Source: Streptomyces ureilyticus
GTDB lineage: Bacteria > Actinomycetota > Actinomycetes > Streptomycetales > Streptomycetaceae
Assembly (NCBI RefSeq): GCF_011045025.1
Contig: NZ_JAAKZX010000010.1
Coordinates: forward strand, 1 to 64,000
Reading direction: 5' to 3'
DNA length: 64,000 nt
The translations under genes and the position numbers were made by a program. A model generated the notes under the pieces. It had not been told where the DNA came from. It did no database searches and worked only from the letters and a program-made list of their open reading frames with translations. Positions 53,620 through 64,000 of the stretch are shown here, in pieces; position 1 is the stretch's first letter; every line of letters begins with the position of its first letter.

Positions 53620-55545
53620 ATGTCTCGCGATCAATTGCAGTCCGCAGGGCGCTCCGAGGCGAGTGCCGAGGCGCCGTTCCTGGAGCTGCTGGCCCGGGGC
53701 GCGTCCGCCGACGCGTACGAGCAGCCGGTGCTGCTCGCGCGTGCCGACGGACTGCCGCCCGAGCGGGTCGCCGCTCTGGAGCATGCCAAGGTGCTCGCGC
53801 TGCGCGTGCGCTCCGAGATGGAGGGACGCCGCCGACGCGAGGCCGAACTGTCCGCGCTCTTCGAGACGGCCCACGACCTGGCGGGACTGCGCGATCTCGA
53901 CGCCGTGCTGCAGGCGATCGTGCAGCGCGCCCGGTCGTTGCTGAGTACGGACGTCGCGTACCTCAGCCTGAACGACCCGGCCGAGGGCGACACGTACATG
54001 CGGGTCACAGAGGGCTCGGTGGCGGCGCGCTTCCAGCAGTTGCGGCTCGGCATGGGGGAGGGGCTCGGCGGGCTCGTCGCCCAGACGGCCCGCCCCTATG
54101 TCACCGACGACTACTTCAAGGACGACCGTTTCCAGCACACGTCGACCATCGACGCGGGTGTACGGGACGAGGGGCTGGTGGCGATCCTCGGTGTGCCGCT
54201 GACGCTCGGCCCGCATGTCATCGGCGTGCTCTTCGCGGCCGACCGCCGTGCGCGGGTCTTCGAGCGGGAGCAGATCGCGCTGCTCGGATCGTTCGCCGCC
54301 CTGGCGGCCGCCGCCATCGACACCGCGAACCTGCTCACCGAGACCCGTGAAGCACTCGGGGATCTGGAGCGGGCCAACGAGATCATCCGGGATCGCAGCG
54401 GGGTGATCGAGCGTGCCTCGGACGTGCACGACCGGCTCGCCGAGCTCGTCCTGCGCGGCGGCGGGGTCCACGACGTGGCGGCCGCGGTCTCCCAAGTCCT
54501 CGACGGCACTGTGGAGTTCGTCGAGGCGGGCGCCGCACCCGGTGATGCCCTCGAGGTATCACGCGCCGAAGGACACGCAGTCCGGCACGGTGACGACTGG
54601 GTCGCGGCCGTCGCCGCCGGCGGTGAACTGCTTGGGGCGCTGCTGCTGCACGGCCATCCCGGGCTCGACCCCGTCGACCAGCGCACCCTGGAGCGGGCCG
54701 CCATGGTCACCTCGCTCCTGCTGCTGGCCCGCCGCTCGGCCGCCGAGGCCGAACAACGCGTCCGCGGCGAGTTGCTGGACGACCTGCTCGACGCGCGCGA
54801 CCGCGATCCCCGGCTGCTGCGCGAGCGTGCCGCCCGGCTGGACGCCGACCTCGACGCCACCCACGTGGTGCTGGCCGCTCGTCTCGACTCCACAGCCGCC
54901 GACGCCGACCACGAGGCCGCCGCCCGCCGCAGGCTGTGGTCCGCCGCGTCGCACCTCGCCGCCACCCGGCACGGCCTTGCCGCCGCCCGCGACGGTGGCA
55001 CAGTCCTGCTCCTGCCCCTGCGCCCCGGTGACACCGCGACGGACCTGGCCCGCCGCACGGCCGGAGACCTGGGCACCGCCGTCTCCGAGGCGGTCACCGT
55101 CGGTGCCTCCGCGCCCGTCGAGAACCTCACCGCCCATCCGGACAGCGTGGCCGAGGCCTACGCGGAAGGGCAGCGATGCCGCGACGCGCTGCGACTGCTC
55201 GGCCGGGCCGGGGACGGCGCCGCCGCCGAGGACTTCGGGTTCCTGGGACTCCTCCTCGCCGGGAGCAGGGACATCTCTGGATTCGTCGAGCGCACCATCG
55301 GCCAGGTCGTGACGTACGACGCGAAACGCGGCACCAATCTCCTGCGCACCCTCGACGCGTACTTCGCGTGCGGCAGGAGCCCGGCGCGCACGAGCGACGA
55401 GCTCCACGTCCACGTCAACACGGTCGCGCAGCGCCTGGAGCGGGTGGGCCGGCTGCTCGGACCCGACTGGCATAGCCCGGCCAGGGCCCTGGAGATCCAA
55501 CTCGCCGTACGGCTGCACCGGTTGTCGTCCACGGCGCGACATTGA
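53620..55545 (+). CDS. GAF and PucR-type HTH transcriptional regulator
   Basis: A 641-aa regulator (643 aa if the GTG at 53614 is used). A leading coiled segment (residues about 30-90) is followed by a GAF domain (about 85-235, with DVAYLSLNDPAEGD and GVLFAADRRARVF), a spacer helix and a C-terminal PucR HTH (SPARTSDELHVHVNTVAQRLERVGRL). Such regulators activate adjacent catabolic genes on sensing a small acid. A -10-like TAATCC lies upstream. It lies between the hydroxybutyrate dehydrogenase and the convergent MHS transporter, its likely targets. Ends at the terminator hairpin. Confidence 0.88.
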   Translation: MSRDQLQSAGRSEASAEAPFLELLARGASADAYEQPVLLARADGLPPERVAALEHAKVLALRVRSEMEGRRRREAELSALFETAHDLAGLRDLDAVLQAIVQRARSLLSTDVAYLSLNDPAEGDTYMRVTEGSVAARFQQLRLGMGEGLGGLVAQTARPYVTDDYFKDDRFQHTSTIDAGVRDEGLVAILGVPLTLGPHVIGVLFAADRRARVFEREQIALLGSFAALAAAAIDTANLLTETREALGDLERANEIIRDRSGVIERASDVHDRLAELVLRGGGVHDVAAAVSQVLDGTVEFVEAGAAPGDALEVSRAEGHAVRHGDDWVAAVAAGGELLGALLLHGHPGLDPVDQRTLERAAMVTSLLLLARRSAAEAEQRVRGELLDDLLDARDRDPRLLRERAARLDADLDATHVVLAARLDSTAADADHEAAARRRLWSAASHLAATRHGLAAARDGGTVLLLPLRPGDTATDLARRTAGDLGTAVSEAVTVGASAPVENLTAHPDSVAEAYAEGQRCRDALRLLGRAGDGAAAEDFGFLGLLLAGSRDISGFVERTIGQVVTYDAKRGTNLLRTLDAYFACGRSPARTSDELHVHVNTVAQRLERVGRLLGPDWHSPARALEIQLAVRLHRLSSTARH

Positions 55546-55573
55546 CCCCCGTACGCGCGGGCGCACGGGGGTC
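55544..55573. terminator. Terminator hairpin between convergent genes
   Basis: GACCCCCGT (55544-55552) pairs perfectly with ACGGGGGTC (55565-55573), and the 12-nt loop holds a further GCGC/GCGC pair. The left arm begins within the stop codon of the PucR-type gene. It would end both the regulator and the convergent transporter transcripts. Confidence 0.75.
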
Positions 55574-55603
55574 GGTCTCGGGGAAGCGCGCCGTGAAACC
55601 GTC

Positions 55604-57004
55604 TCAGAGGGGACGGGCGTCAGCGGCGCGGGCCGACGTCGTCGCGGGCTCCGCGTCCTCCTGGCCGTCCTGACCCTCCCATTCCGCGAGGTCACGGTGC
55701 CGGGTCTCCTTCGCCACCCCCACCGCGATCAGTGTCAATACGGCCGCACCGATCACGTACAGGGCGATCGGAGTGGAGCTGTCGTAGTCGGCCAGCAGTG
55801 CGGTCGCGATGAGCGGCGCGGGCGCGCCCGCCGCGACGGACGAGAACTGTGCGCCGATCGAAGCGCCCGAGTAGCGCATACGGGTCGCGAACATCTCCGA
55901 GAAGAAGGCGGCCTGCGGTGCGTACATGGCCCCGTGCAGGACCAGGCCCACGGTCACGGCGAGGATCAGGTTCCCGAAGCTCCCGGTGTCGATGAGCGAG
56001 AAGAACGGGAACATCCACAGGCCGACTCCGGCGGCGCCCAGCAGATACACGGGCCGACGGCCGACGCGGTCCGACAGGGCGCCCCAGGCCGGGATGACGG
56101 CGAAGTGCACGGCGGAGGCGATGAGCACGGCGTTCAGCGCGGTCTGCTTGGAGAGACCGGCCGATGTGGTGGCGTACACGAGGATGAAGGCGGTGATCAC
56201 GTAGTAGCTGATGTTCTCGGCCATACGCGCGCCCATCGCGATCAGGACGTCGCGCCAGTGGTGCCGCAGCACGGACACGAGCGGGAGCTTCTCGGCGGGT
56301 CCGTCCTGGGCCGCCTTGCGTGTCTCGGCCTGCGCGAGGGCCGCCTTGAAGACGGGCGATTCATCGACAGACAGACGAATCCACAAACCGACGATCACCA
56401 GCACGCCCGACAGCAGGAACGGAATACGCCAGCCCCAGGACATGAAGGCGGCGTCCGAGAGGACCGCGGTCAGCAGCGAGAGCACACCCGTCGCCAGCAA
56501 CTGCCCGGCGGGCGCCCCGGTCTGCGGCCACGAAGCCCAGAACCCGCGCCGCCGCGCGTCCCCGTGCTCCGACACCAGCAGCACGGCGCCTCCCCATTCG
56601 CCGCCCAGCGCGAAGCCCTGCACCAGGCGGAGCACGGTGAGCAGCACCGGGGCCGCAGTACCGATGGTCGCGTGCGTGGGCAGCAGTCCGATCGCGAAGG
56701 TCGCCCCGCCCATCAGCAGCAGACTCAGCACCAGCAGCTTCTTGCGCCCGAGCCGGTCGCCGTAGTGCCCGAAGACCAGCGCCCCGAGAGGCCGGGCCGC
56801 GAATCCCACCGCGTACGTGAGGAACGAGAGCAGCGTGCCGACGAGCGGGTCGGAGCCCGGGAAGAACAGCTTGTTGAAGACGAGCGCGGCGGCGGATCCG
56901 TAGAGGAAGAAGTCGTACCACTCGATCGTGGTGCCGATGAGGCTCGCGGCGACGATCCGGCGGAGGTTCGAGGGTGGCGGGGGAGCGGTTGCTGCGGATG
57001 CCAT
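55604..57004 (-). CDS. MHS family MFS transporter
   Basis: A 466-aa metabolite/proton symporter with 12 membrane spans. TIEWYDFFLYGSAAALVFNK near the N-terminus and GHYGDRLGRKKLLVLSLLLM, GFALGGEWGGAVLLVSEHG and WGALSDRVGRRPVYLL are hallmarks of the MHS group (dicarboxylates, alpha-ketoglutarate, proline/betaine, hydroxybutyrate-type acids). I chose ATG at 57004 since the longer reading has no homology; GGAAGTGG is upstream. It likely imports the substrate of the adjacent 3-hydroxybutyrate dehydrogenase. Confidence 0.9.
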   Translation of the reverse strand: MASAATAPPPPSNLRRIVAASLIGTTIEWYDFFLYGSAAALVFNKLFFPGSDPLVGTLLSFLTYAVGFAARPLGALVFGHYGDRLGRKKLLVLSLLLMGGATFAIGLLPTHATIGTAAPVLLTVLRLVQGFALGGEWGGAVLLVSEHGDARRRGFWASWPQTGAPAGQLLATGVLSLLTAVLSDAAFMSWGWRIPFLLSGVLVIVGLWIRLSVDESPVFKAALAQAETRKAAQDGPAEKLPLVSVLRHHWRDVLIAMGARMAENISYYVITAFILVYATTSAGLSKQTALNAVLIASAVHFAVIPAWGALSDRVGRRPVYLLGAAGVGLWMFPFFSLIDTGSFGNLILAVTVGLVLHGAMYAPQAAFFSEMFATRMRYSGASIGAQFSSVAAGAPAPLIATALLADYDSSTPIALYVIGAAVLTLIAVGVAKETRHRDLAEWEGQDGQEDAEPATTSARAADARPL

Positions 57005-57164
57005 GAACACCACTTCCAGGCGGGCGGGGACGCTTACTTGTCGGCACAACCTAGGAAGGCGCACGTCCATGTCACATGTGGGGGGACAACATAGTTTTTG
57101 GCGACAGTGTGCGGCTGCTCACCATGAGCCTGAGGGCGGGGACCAGCTGAGACCCCGAGTGTGA

Positions 57165-59939
<2,775 letters not shown>

Positions 59940-59944
59940 GCTGG

Positions 59945-59977
59945 GGTACACGAGTCCTTCGTCTGACTCGCAGTACC
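59945..59977. terminator. Bulged terminator hairpin
   Basis: GGTAC (59945-59949) with GTACC (59973-59977) and CGAGTC (59951-59956) with GACTCG (59965-59970) make a stem with small bulges and an 8-nt loop. It separates the convergent CsoR-like and fucosidase genes. Confidence 0.6.
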
Positions 59978-60008
59978 GGGGGCCTACGAGCGTGACCGCA
60001 GCAGGGTC

Positions 60009-61274
60009 TCAGTCCCGCCCCGCCCCCCGGTAAAGATCCAGCTCCCCTTCCAGTTCGACGGCCAGCACCGTGGCCTGGTCATCCAGGTCGGCCGCAGCTG
60101 GCGCGTCGATCCAAGTCACGCCCGGAACCGCGTCCAGTCCGCCGGTGACATGGTGGCCCAGTTCGGTGCCCGTACCCAGGACCGTGGCCCGCAGGACGCG
60201 GTTGCGCAGTCCGCGTACGGAGACGGTCTCTCGCGGTGCGTCGAAACACACCAGGTACAGCGTGCGCCGGTCGGCCGACAGCGTGCTGGGACCGTAGTGG
60301 TGCCCGGCGGGCAGCCCGGCGACTGTGCCGTACACGGCGTCGGCGTGCCGAGCGATCCACGCGCCGAGGCCCTCCAGGCGTTCGACCTGCTCCTCGGGGA
60401 TCGTGCCGTCTTCCTGAGGCCCTGCGCCGAGCAGCAGATTGCCGCCCATGCCGATCGTCTCCGCGAAGTAACGCACCAACTGGCGCACCGACTTGAAGTC
60501 GCGGTCCTGCGGCCTGTAGCTCCACGAGTCGTTGATCGTCAGGCACAGCTCCCATGGACCCTCCGGCGCCTGGAGCGGGGCACCCTGTTCCGGAGTGGCG
60601 TAGTCGCCGTAGCCGAGCATGCGGCCGTTGAGGATGGTGTCCGGGTTGCTGGAGAGGATGAGATCGGCCAGCTCCCGCATCCGCCACTGCTCCTCCGTGC
60701 GCTCCCACTCGCCGTCGAACCAGAGGATGTCGGGACGGAAGCGCTCGACGAGTTCGCGGACCTGGCCGTCGCGGTAGGTGAGGTAGCGCGCCCAGGTCTG
60801 AGGGTCCTCCTTGCCGGGCCCGGCGTGCGAGTAGGCGTTGGCGGGCACAAGGTGCGGTCCCGGGTGCCGCTCGCTCGCGTAGTCCGGGTGGTTCCAGTCG
60901 GAGTGCGAGTAGTAGAGGCCGACCTTCAGGTCCCGGGCGCGCAGCGCGTCTACGAAGCCGGTGACGAGGTCTCGTCCTGCCGGAGTGTCGCGGACGACGT
61001 CGAGATTGCGGTGGTCGGTGTCCCACAGGGCGACGCCGTCGTGGTGCCGGGTGGTGAGCACCGCATACTTCGCGCCGACGCGCGCGAACAGCTCGGCCCA
61101 GGCGTCCGGGTCGAAGCGCGACGCGGTGAAGCCGTCGAGCTGTTTCATGTACTGCTCGTGCGTCATCTCGCCCGTGTAGAAGGACCAGGACTCGGCAGCG
61201 CCGCCCACGGCGTAGATGCCGTAGTGGATGAAGACGCCCAGCTTGGCGTCGGGAAACCAGGGTTGCATCGGCAT
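60009..61274 (-). CDS. Alpha-L-fucosidase (GH29)
   Basis: A 421-aa cytoplasmic glycosidase of the GH29 family. PWFPDAKLGVFIHYGIY opens the catalytic barrel, YAVLTTRHHDGVALWDTDH is the acceptor-side block, and ILWFDGEWER (about residues 197-206) carries the nucleophile Asp. No signal peptide was seen, so it probably hydrolyses an imported fucosylated oligosaccharide. Its promoter has a -10-like TAGCGT 6 nt before ATG (leaderless) and a 35-bp element matching the PhyH promoter exactly 38 bp upstream. No fucose pathway or transporter genes are adjacent. Confidence 0.92.
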   Translation of the reverse strand: MPMQPWFPDAKLGVFIHYGIYAVGGAAESWSFYTGEMTHEQYMKQLDGFTASRFDPDAWAELFARVGAKYAVLTTRHHDGVALWDTDHRNLDVVRDTPAGRDLVTGFVDALRARDLKVGLYYSHSDWNHPDYASERHPGPHLVPANAYSHAGPGKEDPQTWARYLTYRDGQVRELVERFRPDILWFDGEWERTEEQWRMRELADLILSSNPDTILNGRMLGYGDYATPEQGAPLQAPEGPWELCLTINDSWSYRPQDRDFKSVRQLVRYFAETIGMGGNLLLGAGPQEDGTIPEEQVERLEGLGAWIARHADAVYGTVAGLPAGHHYGPSTLSADRRTLYLVCFDAPRETVSVRGLRNRVLRATVLGTGTELGHHVTGGLDAVPGVTWIDAPAAADLDDQATVLAVELEGELDLYRGAGRD

Positions 61275-61311
61275 ACGCCCACGCTAAGCGCGACACCGTG
61301 GACGGTGCGTG

Positions 61312-61346
61312 GGCGGCGGTCACCACTACTGGTCGGTTTTCACCAT
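61312..61346. promoter_or_regulatory. AraC-type operator upstream of fucosidase
   Basis: 29 of 35 bases match 21537-21571, and the distance to the start codon (38 bp) is the same. TCACCA half-sites are at 61319-61325 and 61339-61345, 20 bp apart in direct orientation. A -10-like TAGCGT occurs 6 nt before ATG, so the element would abut the -35 region, as expected for an AraC-type activator. Confidence 0.75.
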
Positions 61347-61521
61347 TGGGCGATGCTCAGCAGTACGACTACACCTCGTGACGGTGCGCCCCCGGTGCGC
61401 CCCCGGATCACCCTCGGTTGGGCCTACTTGGCGCTATCCGATGGGTACATCAGGTGCCGGTCGCGTGTTCAATCACCTGTACCGCTCTACGTACGGACGG
61501 CCCCATACTTCAGGAGGCACC

Positions 61522-62763
61522 GTGATAGCCCCTCCCGAACCCGCCCTGACCGAAAGCGAGTTGATCGAGCGGGCGGTGGCCATGCGGCCCGCGCTGCTCG
61601 AACGGCAGCCGGAGACCGAGCGATTGACGCGCTACCCGAAGGAGACCCACGAGGATTTCTTACGCGCCGGCTTCTACCGCATCCTGCAGCCGCGCCGCTA
61701 CGGCGGATACGAGTTCGGTCTGCCGACCTTCTACCGGGTGGTCACCGAGATCGCCCGTGGCTGCCCCTCGACGGGCTGGGCCCTCTCGCTCACCGCCGCC
61801 CATGTCCTCCAAGTGGCCTCCGTGTTCGAGGCGAAGGCGCAGGACGAGATCTTCGGTGACGAGGGCGACTTCCGGGCCGCGTCCACCGCGATGCCGGTCG
61901 GCGTGGCCGAGCCGGACGGCCACGGCCATGTCGTCCTCGACGGCAACTGGCCGTATGCCTCGGGCTCCCCGTACTCCACGCACTTCGTCGGCCAAATCCT
62001 GCGCGACCCCGAGAAACCGGGCGACCCGCCAGGACCGATGGTGCTGTTCGTCGCGCCACGCGTGGTCTGGACGCTGCTCGACGACTGGCACGGTGTCCTG
62101 GGTCTGCGCGGCAGCGGCTCCAACAGCATCCGGATGGAACGGGCGCGCATCCCCGCGTACTTCACCGTGGAAGCGAGCCTGCTCGATCTGCCGGTCGAGG
62201 GCGGCTCCCCCGGGTCGGAGCTGCACGGCAACCCGATGTACGCGGGGCGCGCGCCCAGCTTCTTCCACGGCGAGCTGGCCGCCATCATGATCGGCACCGC
62301 GTACGCGGCCGCCGACGAGTACGCGCGGATCGTCGCCGAGCGCCCACTGACCCTGGAACCCCACCGCACCCGGGCTGAACTCCACGACTACCAGCGCCAC
62401 TTGGGCGAGGCGCTCGGCGTGATCCACACGGCGCACGCCGCTCTCCAGCGCACCGCCGAGGAGTACATGGAGACCTGCCACCGCAACGTGACGGGCGAGG
62501 CCCCCTTCACCACCGCCGAGGACAACCGCCTCGCGATGGTCTTCCTGAACGCCGGCCGTATGGCCTGGGACGCGATGCAGAACACCCTCTTCCGTACGGC
62601 GGGCTCCCGGTACGCCCGCGACGGGGAACGGATGCAGCGCTACTTCCGGGACGCGGCCACGTACTGGTCGCATCTCGGCCCCAACATGGCGGAGCCGCTC
62701 GCACGGCGGGTCGGCCGCGACCGGCTCGGGCTGCCTTCGGACGACGTCCCCCTCATCCCGTGA
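61522..62763 (+). CDS. Acyl-CoA dehydrogenase-like flavin monooxygenase
   Basis: A 413-aa protein of the HpaB/HsaA-like or acyl-CoA-dehydrogenase-like flavin-dependent monooxygenase group. ERLTRYPKETHEDFLRAGFYRILQPRRYGG is the helical N-terminal domain (quoted in part), then WALSLTAAHVLQVASVFEAK and GLRGSGSNSIRMERARIP in the middle domain. GTG at 61522 is supported by AGGAGG 4 nt before. Such enzymes hydroxylate phenols or sterol rings and need a separate FMN reductase, which is not nearby. A terminator follows. Confidence 0.8.
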   Translation: MIAPPEPALTESELIERAVAMRPALLERQPETERLTRYPKETHEDFLRAGFYRILQPRRYGGYEFGLPTFYRVVTEIARGCPSTGWALSLTAAHVLQVASVFEAKAQDEIFGDEGDFRAASTAMPVGVAEPDGHGHVVLDGNWPYASGSPYSTHFVGQILRDPEKPGDPPGPMVLFVAPRVVWTLLDDWHGVLGLRGSGSNSIRMERARIPAYFTVEASLLDLPVEGGSPGSELHGNPMYAGRAPSFFHGELAAIMIGTAYAAADEYARIVAERPLTLEPHRTRAELHDYQRHLGEALGVIHTAHAALQRTAEEYMETCHRNVTGEAPFTTAEDNRLAMVFLNAGRMAWDAMQNTLFRTAGSRYARDGERMQRYFRDAATYWSHLGPNMAEPLARRVGRDRLGLPSDDVPLIP

Positions 62764-62776
62764 GCCATCTGTGATG

Positions 62777-62803
62777 CGTGGGGCAGGAATGCCCTGCCCC
62801 ACG
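62777..62803 (+). terminator. Terminator hairpin
   Basis: CGTGGGGCAGG (62777-62787) pairs perfectly with CCTGCCCCACG (62793-62803), with a 5-nt loop, 13 bp after the monooxygenase-like gene. Confidence 0.8.
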
Positions 62804-62877
62804 GCGGGTACGCGAGCCACGCGCCCGGGCGAACGGTTGTCCGGGTGCCCGAAAACGCCACTACGTCGGGATGTGCC

Positions 62878-63276
62878 ATGGAAATACCCTCGAACGACAG
62901 CGTCACGTCGGCGGCGGAGCGGGCGCTGAGCGTGCTGGCCGAGAACACCGAGGACGATGCGGCGCTGGATACGCTGGCCGCCACGGACGTGCTGGTTCCG
63001 GTGCCCGATGACACCGACGACGAGGCGGTGGCCGATCCCACGGTGGTGGCGCTGCCTGTCCTGGAGCAGGACGGTGAGGAGCCGCTTGTGCCGGTGTTCA
63101 CGTCGGAGCTGCGGATGGCTGAACTGCTGCCGGACGTGTCCCGGTACCGGCTGGTCCCGCTCGCTGCGCTGGCTTCTCAGTGGCCGTCCGGGGATCTGTC
63201 GCTGACGATCGACGCGAGTTCTCCGCACGGGTTGACGCTTGATTCGGAGGGTGTGCGCACCCTCCTGATCCGTTAG
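62878..63276 (+). CDS. SseB family protein
   Basis: A 132-aa protein with an SseB N-terminal domain (DVLVPVPDD, LPVFTSELRMAELLPDV-like block and VPLAALASQWPSGDLSLTID). Such streptomycete proteins are acidic and often near secretion or stress genes; function unknown. I chose ATG at 62878 since the conserved sequence begins there; an ATG at 62845 is also in frame. No signal peptide. Confidence 0.8.
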   Translation: MEIPSNDSVTSAAERALSVLAENTEDDAALDTLAATDVLVPVPDDTDDEAVADPTVVALPVLEQDGEEPLVPVFTSELRMAELLPDVSRYRLVPLAALASQWPSGDLSLTIDASSPHGLTLDSEGVRTLLIR

Positions 63277-63297
63277 CCACCGGTTCGAATCTGCGGG

Positions 63298-63459
63298 TTG
63301 CCCTCCGGCGGTTGGGCGCCTGCGGGTTCGTTGTGGTTGCTCGCGCCCACGCGGCGGAGCCGCAAATTTATACAGCCCTGCGCCCCTTGGGTGCGGGGTG
63401 GGCGCGGGGAACTGCGCGACCAGCCACGACGGCGCCGCAGTCGTGACACGAAGTGTCAC
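63298..63459. repeat. Mosaic intergenic repeat, copy 2
   Basis: It contains TTGCCCTCCGGCGGTT at its left end (compare the 15-bp arm of copy 1), then the 30-bp core 63411-63440 (28/30 identical to 33437-33466), and a perfect hairpin GTGACAC (63443-63449)/GTGTCAC (63453-63459) with a 3-nt loop. It fills most of the 229-bp gap between SseB and the convergent MarR gene. The copies share modules but not full order. Confidence 0.8.
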
Positions 63460-63505
63460 CCAACCACCCCCTGGCGGGGAGGCCTGGGGCGAAGCCCCGG
63501 GAGGT

Positions 63506-63901
63506 TCAGTCACCCTTCAGCATGCGCGCGAGCGCCGCGCGCTGAAGGGGCCGTACCTCCGTGTGCAGCTCGCGGCCCTTCTGGGTGAGCGCGACCCACA
63601 CCCCGCGGCGGTCCTCCTGGCAGAGGGAGCGCGTGACCAGGCCCTCCTTCTCCAGGCGGCCGATGAGGCGGGACAGGGCGCTCTGGCTCAGGTGGACGCG
63701 GTCGGCGATGTCCTGCACGCGGCACTTCTCGCTCGGGTGCGTGGCCGCGCCCTCCACGAGGAGGTCGAGGACCTCGAAGTCGCTGGCGCCCAGGCCGTGC
63801 GGATGCAGCTCGCGGTCGATCTCGCAGGTGGTGCGCGCATGCACCGCCAGGATCTCCCGCCACCGCTCCTCGAGCCGGGAATCGGCCGTCTCCGCTGACA
63901 T
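63506..63901 (-). CDS. MarR family transcriptional regulator
   Basis: A 131-aa winged-helix regulator. VQDIADRVHLSQSALSRLIGRLEKEG is the DNA-recognition helix-turn-helix, followed by the wing DRRGVWVALTQKG. The longer reading to 63985 has no conserved sequence, so I chose ATG at 63901. Cys residues in HARTTCEID and SEKCRVQD could sense oxidants but are not at the canonical OhrR N-terminal position. A GTTGC/GCAAC palindrome lies just upstream, so autoregulation is likely. A further minus-strand gene ends at 63958. Confidence 0.88.
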   Translation of the reverse strand: MSAETADSRLEERWREILAVHARTTCEIDRELHPHGLGASDFEVLDLLVEGAATHPSEKCRVQDIADRVHLSQSALSRLIGRLEKEGLVTRSLCQEDRRGVWVALTQKGRELHTEVRPLQRAALARMLKGD

Positions 63902-63931
63902 ATATGCACGGTAACAGAAAAGGGAACTTTT

Positions 63932-63945
63932 GTTGCCTGTGCAAC
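63932..63945. promoter_or_regulatory. MarR-type palindromic operator
   Basis: GTTGC (63932-63936) and GCAAC (63941-63945) with a 4-bp spacer, within an AT-rich stretch 31 bp before the MarR start. This is the common TTGC/GCAA form of MarR sites. Confidence 0.7.
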
Positions 63946-63957
63946 TAGTGACCCGAG

Positions 63958-64000
63958 TCAGGCGAAGATCTCGACCACCGACCACACGGCGAGGCCGAGC
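63958..64000 (-). CDS. C-terminal end of a gene cut by the window
   Basis: Only the last 13 residues plus stop are visible (LGLAVWSVVEIFA, stop at 63958-63960). The hydrophobic run suggests the end of a membrane protein. It lies directly upstream of the MarR gene on the same strand. Too short for any family assignment. Confidence 0.35.
   Translation of the reverse strand, partial: LGLAVWSVVEIFA

Noticed and set aside
63281..63300. GGTTCGAATC looked like the T-loop of a tRNA.
   Set aside because: Flanking bases do not form a T-stem, and no acceptor, D or anticodon arm fits upstream; it lies just after the SseB stop codon.

Overview
The window is 64 kb of very GC-rich actinobacterial chromosome, almost certainly from a Streptomyces. 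The codon use, the frequent GTG/TTG starts, the leaderless promoters and the gene families (DUF6643, SseB-like, Rv1733c-like, TerD, PucR/GAF regulators, monomeric NADP-isocitrate dehydrogenase) all fit. I found no rRNA, no convincing tRNA, no CRISPR array, no transposase and no prophage. The layout is a mosaic of short operons, each often paired with its own regulator.

Left part (1-29.6 kb, mostly catabolic and accessory). 26-7482 is an acyl-CoA cluster: an acyl-CoA dehydrogenase, SDR and ThuA-like operon faces an acyl-CoA ligase, phosphatase, thiolase and VanB-type reductase operon. Then come an ATP-grasp-like glutamate-cysteine ligase (7616), a ThuA/Gfo-Idh pair (9149-10941), and a methyltransferase divergent from a MerR regulator across a textbook MerR operator. 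Two secreted proteins follow (pectate lyase and an HEXXH protein), then an ABM monooxygenase, a sugar-lactone oxidase with a PLP aldolase, a TetR, a SIS isomerase with class II aldolase, and an AraC/phytanoyl dioxygenase pair. RlmG-like and AlkB-like proteins, a ROK protein, a frameshifted IlvY-type LysR next to a class II ilvC, and a tautomerase/DUF4865/TetR module complete this part.

Middle part (29.7-53 kb, cell envelope and housekeeping). It holds a SHOCT/ABC exporter operon, an anti-sigma-type ATPase, a Cds1-like cysteine desulfhydrase, an SRPBCC protein and a DeoR regulator. Next are a very large membrane protein whose alpha/beta-hydrolase motifs are separated by a multi-TM region, a beta-helix/AAA+ fusion, an Rv1733c-like protein, MOSC, DUF6643 and TerD proteins. 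An HpnB-like glycosyltransferase, an Asp/Glu racemase, an O-antigen-ligase-like protein, apolipoprotein N-acyltransferase and a Nudix hydrolase close it.

Right part (52.7-64 kb). It holds 3-hydroxybutyrate dehydrogenase with a GAF/PucR regulator and an MHS transporter, monomeric isocitrate dehydrogenase, a CsoR-family sensor lacking the copper-ligand His, a GH29 alpha-L-fucosidase, a flavin-dependent monooxygenase-like protein, SseB and a MarR regulator with its operator.

The most interesting non-obvious signal is a 35-bp element (29/35 identical) that occurs exactly 38 bp upstream of two start codons 39.8 kb apart: the phytanoyl-CoA dioxygenase at 21499 and the alpha-L-fucosidase at 61274. 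It contains 7-bp direct repeats 20 bp apart next to the AraC gene, so I infer an AraC-controlled regulon joining the two loci. Other leads are the one-base frameshift in the IlvY homologue, the split hydrolase, the beta-helix/AAA+ fusion, and a series of genes with a -10 hexamer 6-7 nt before the start codon.
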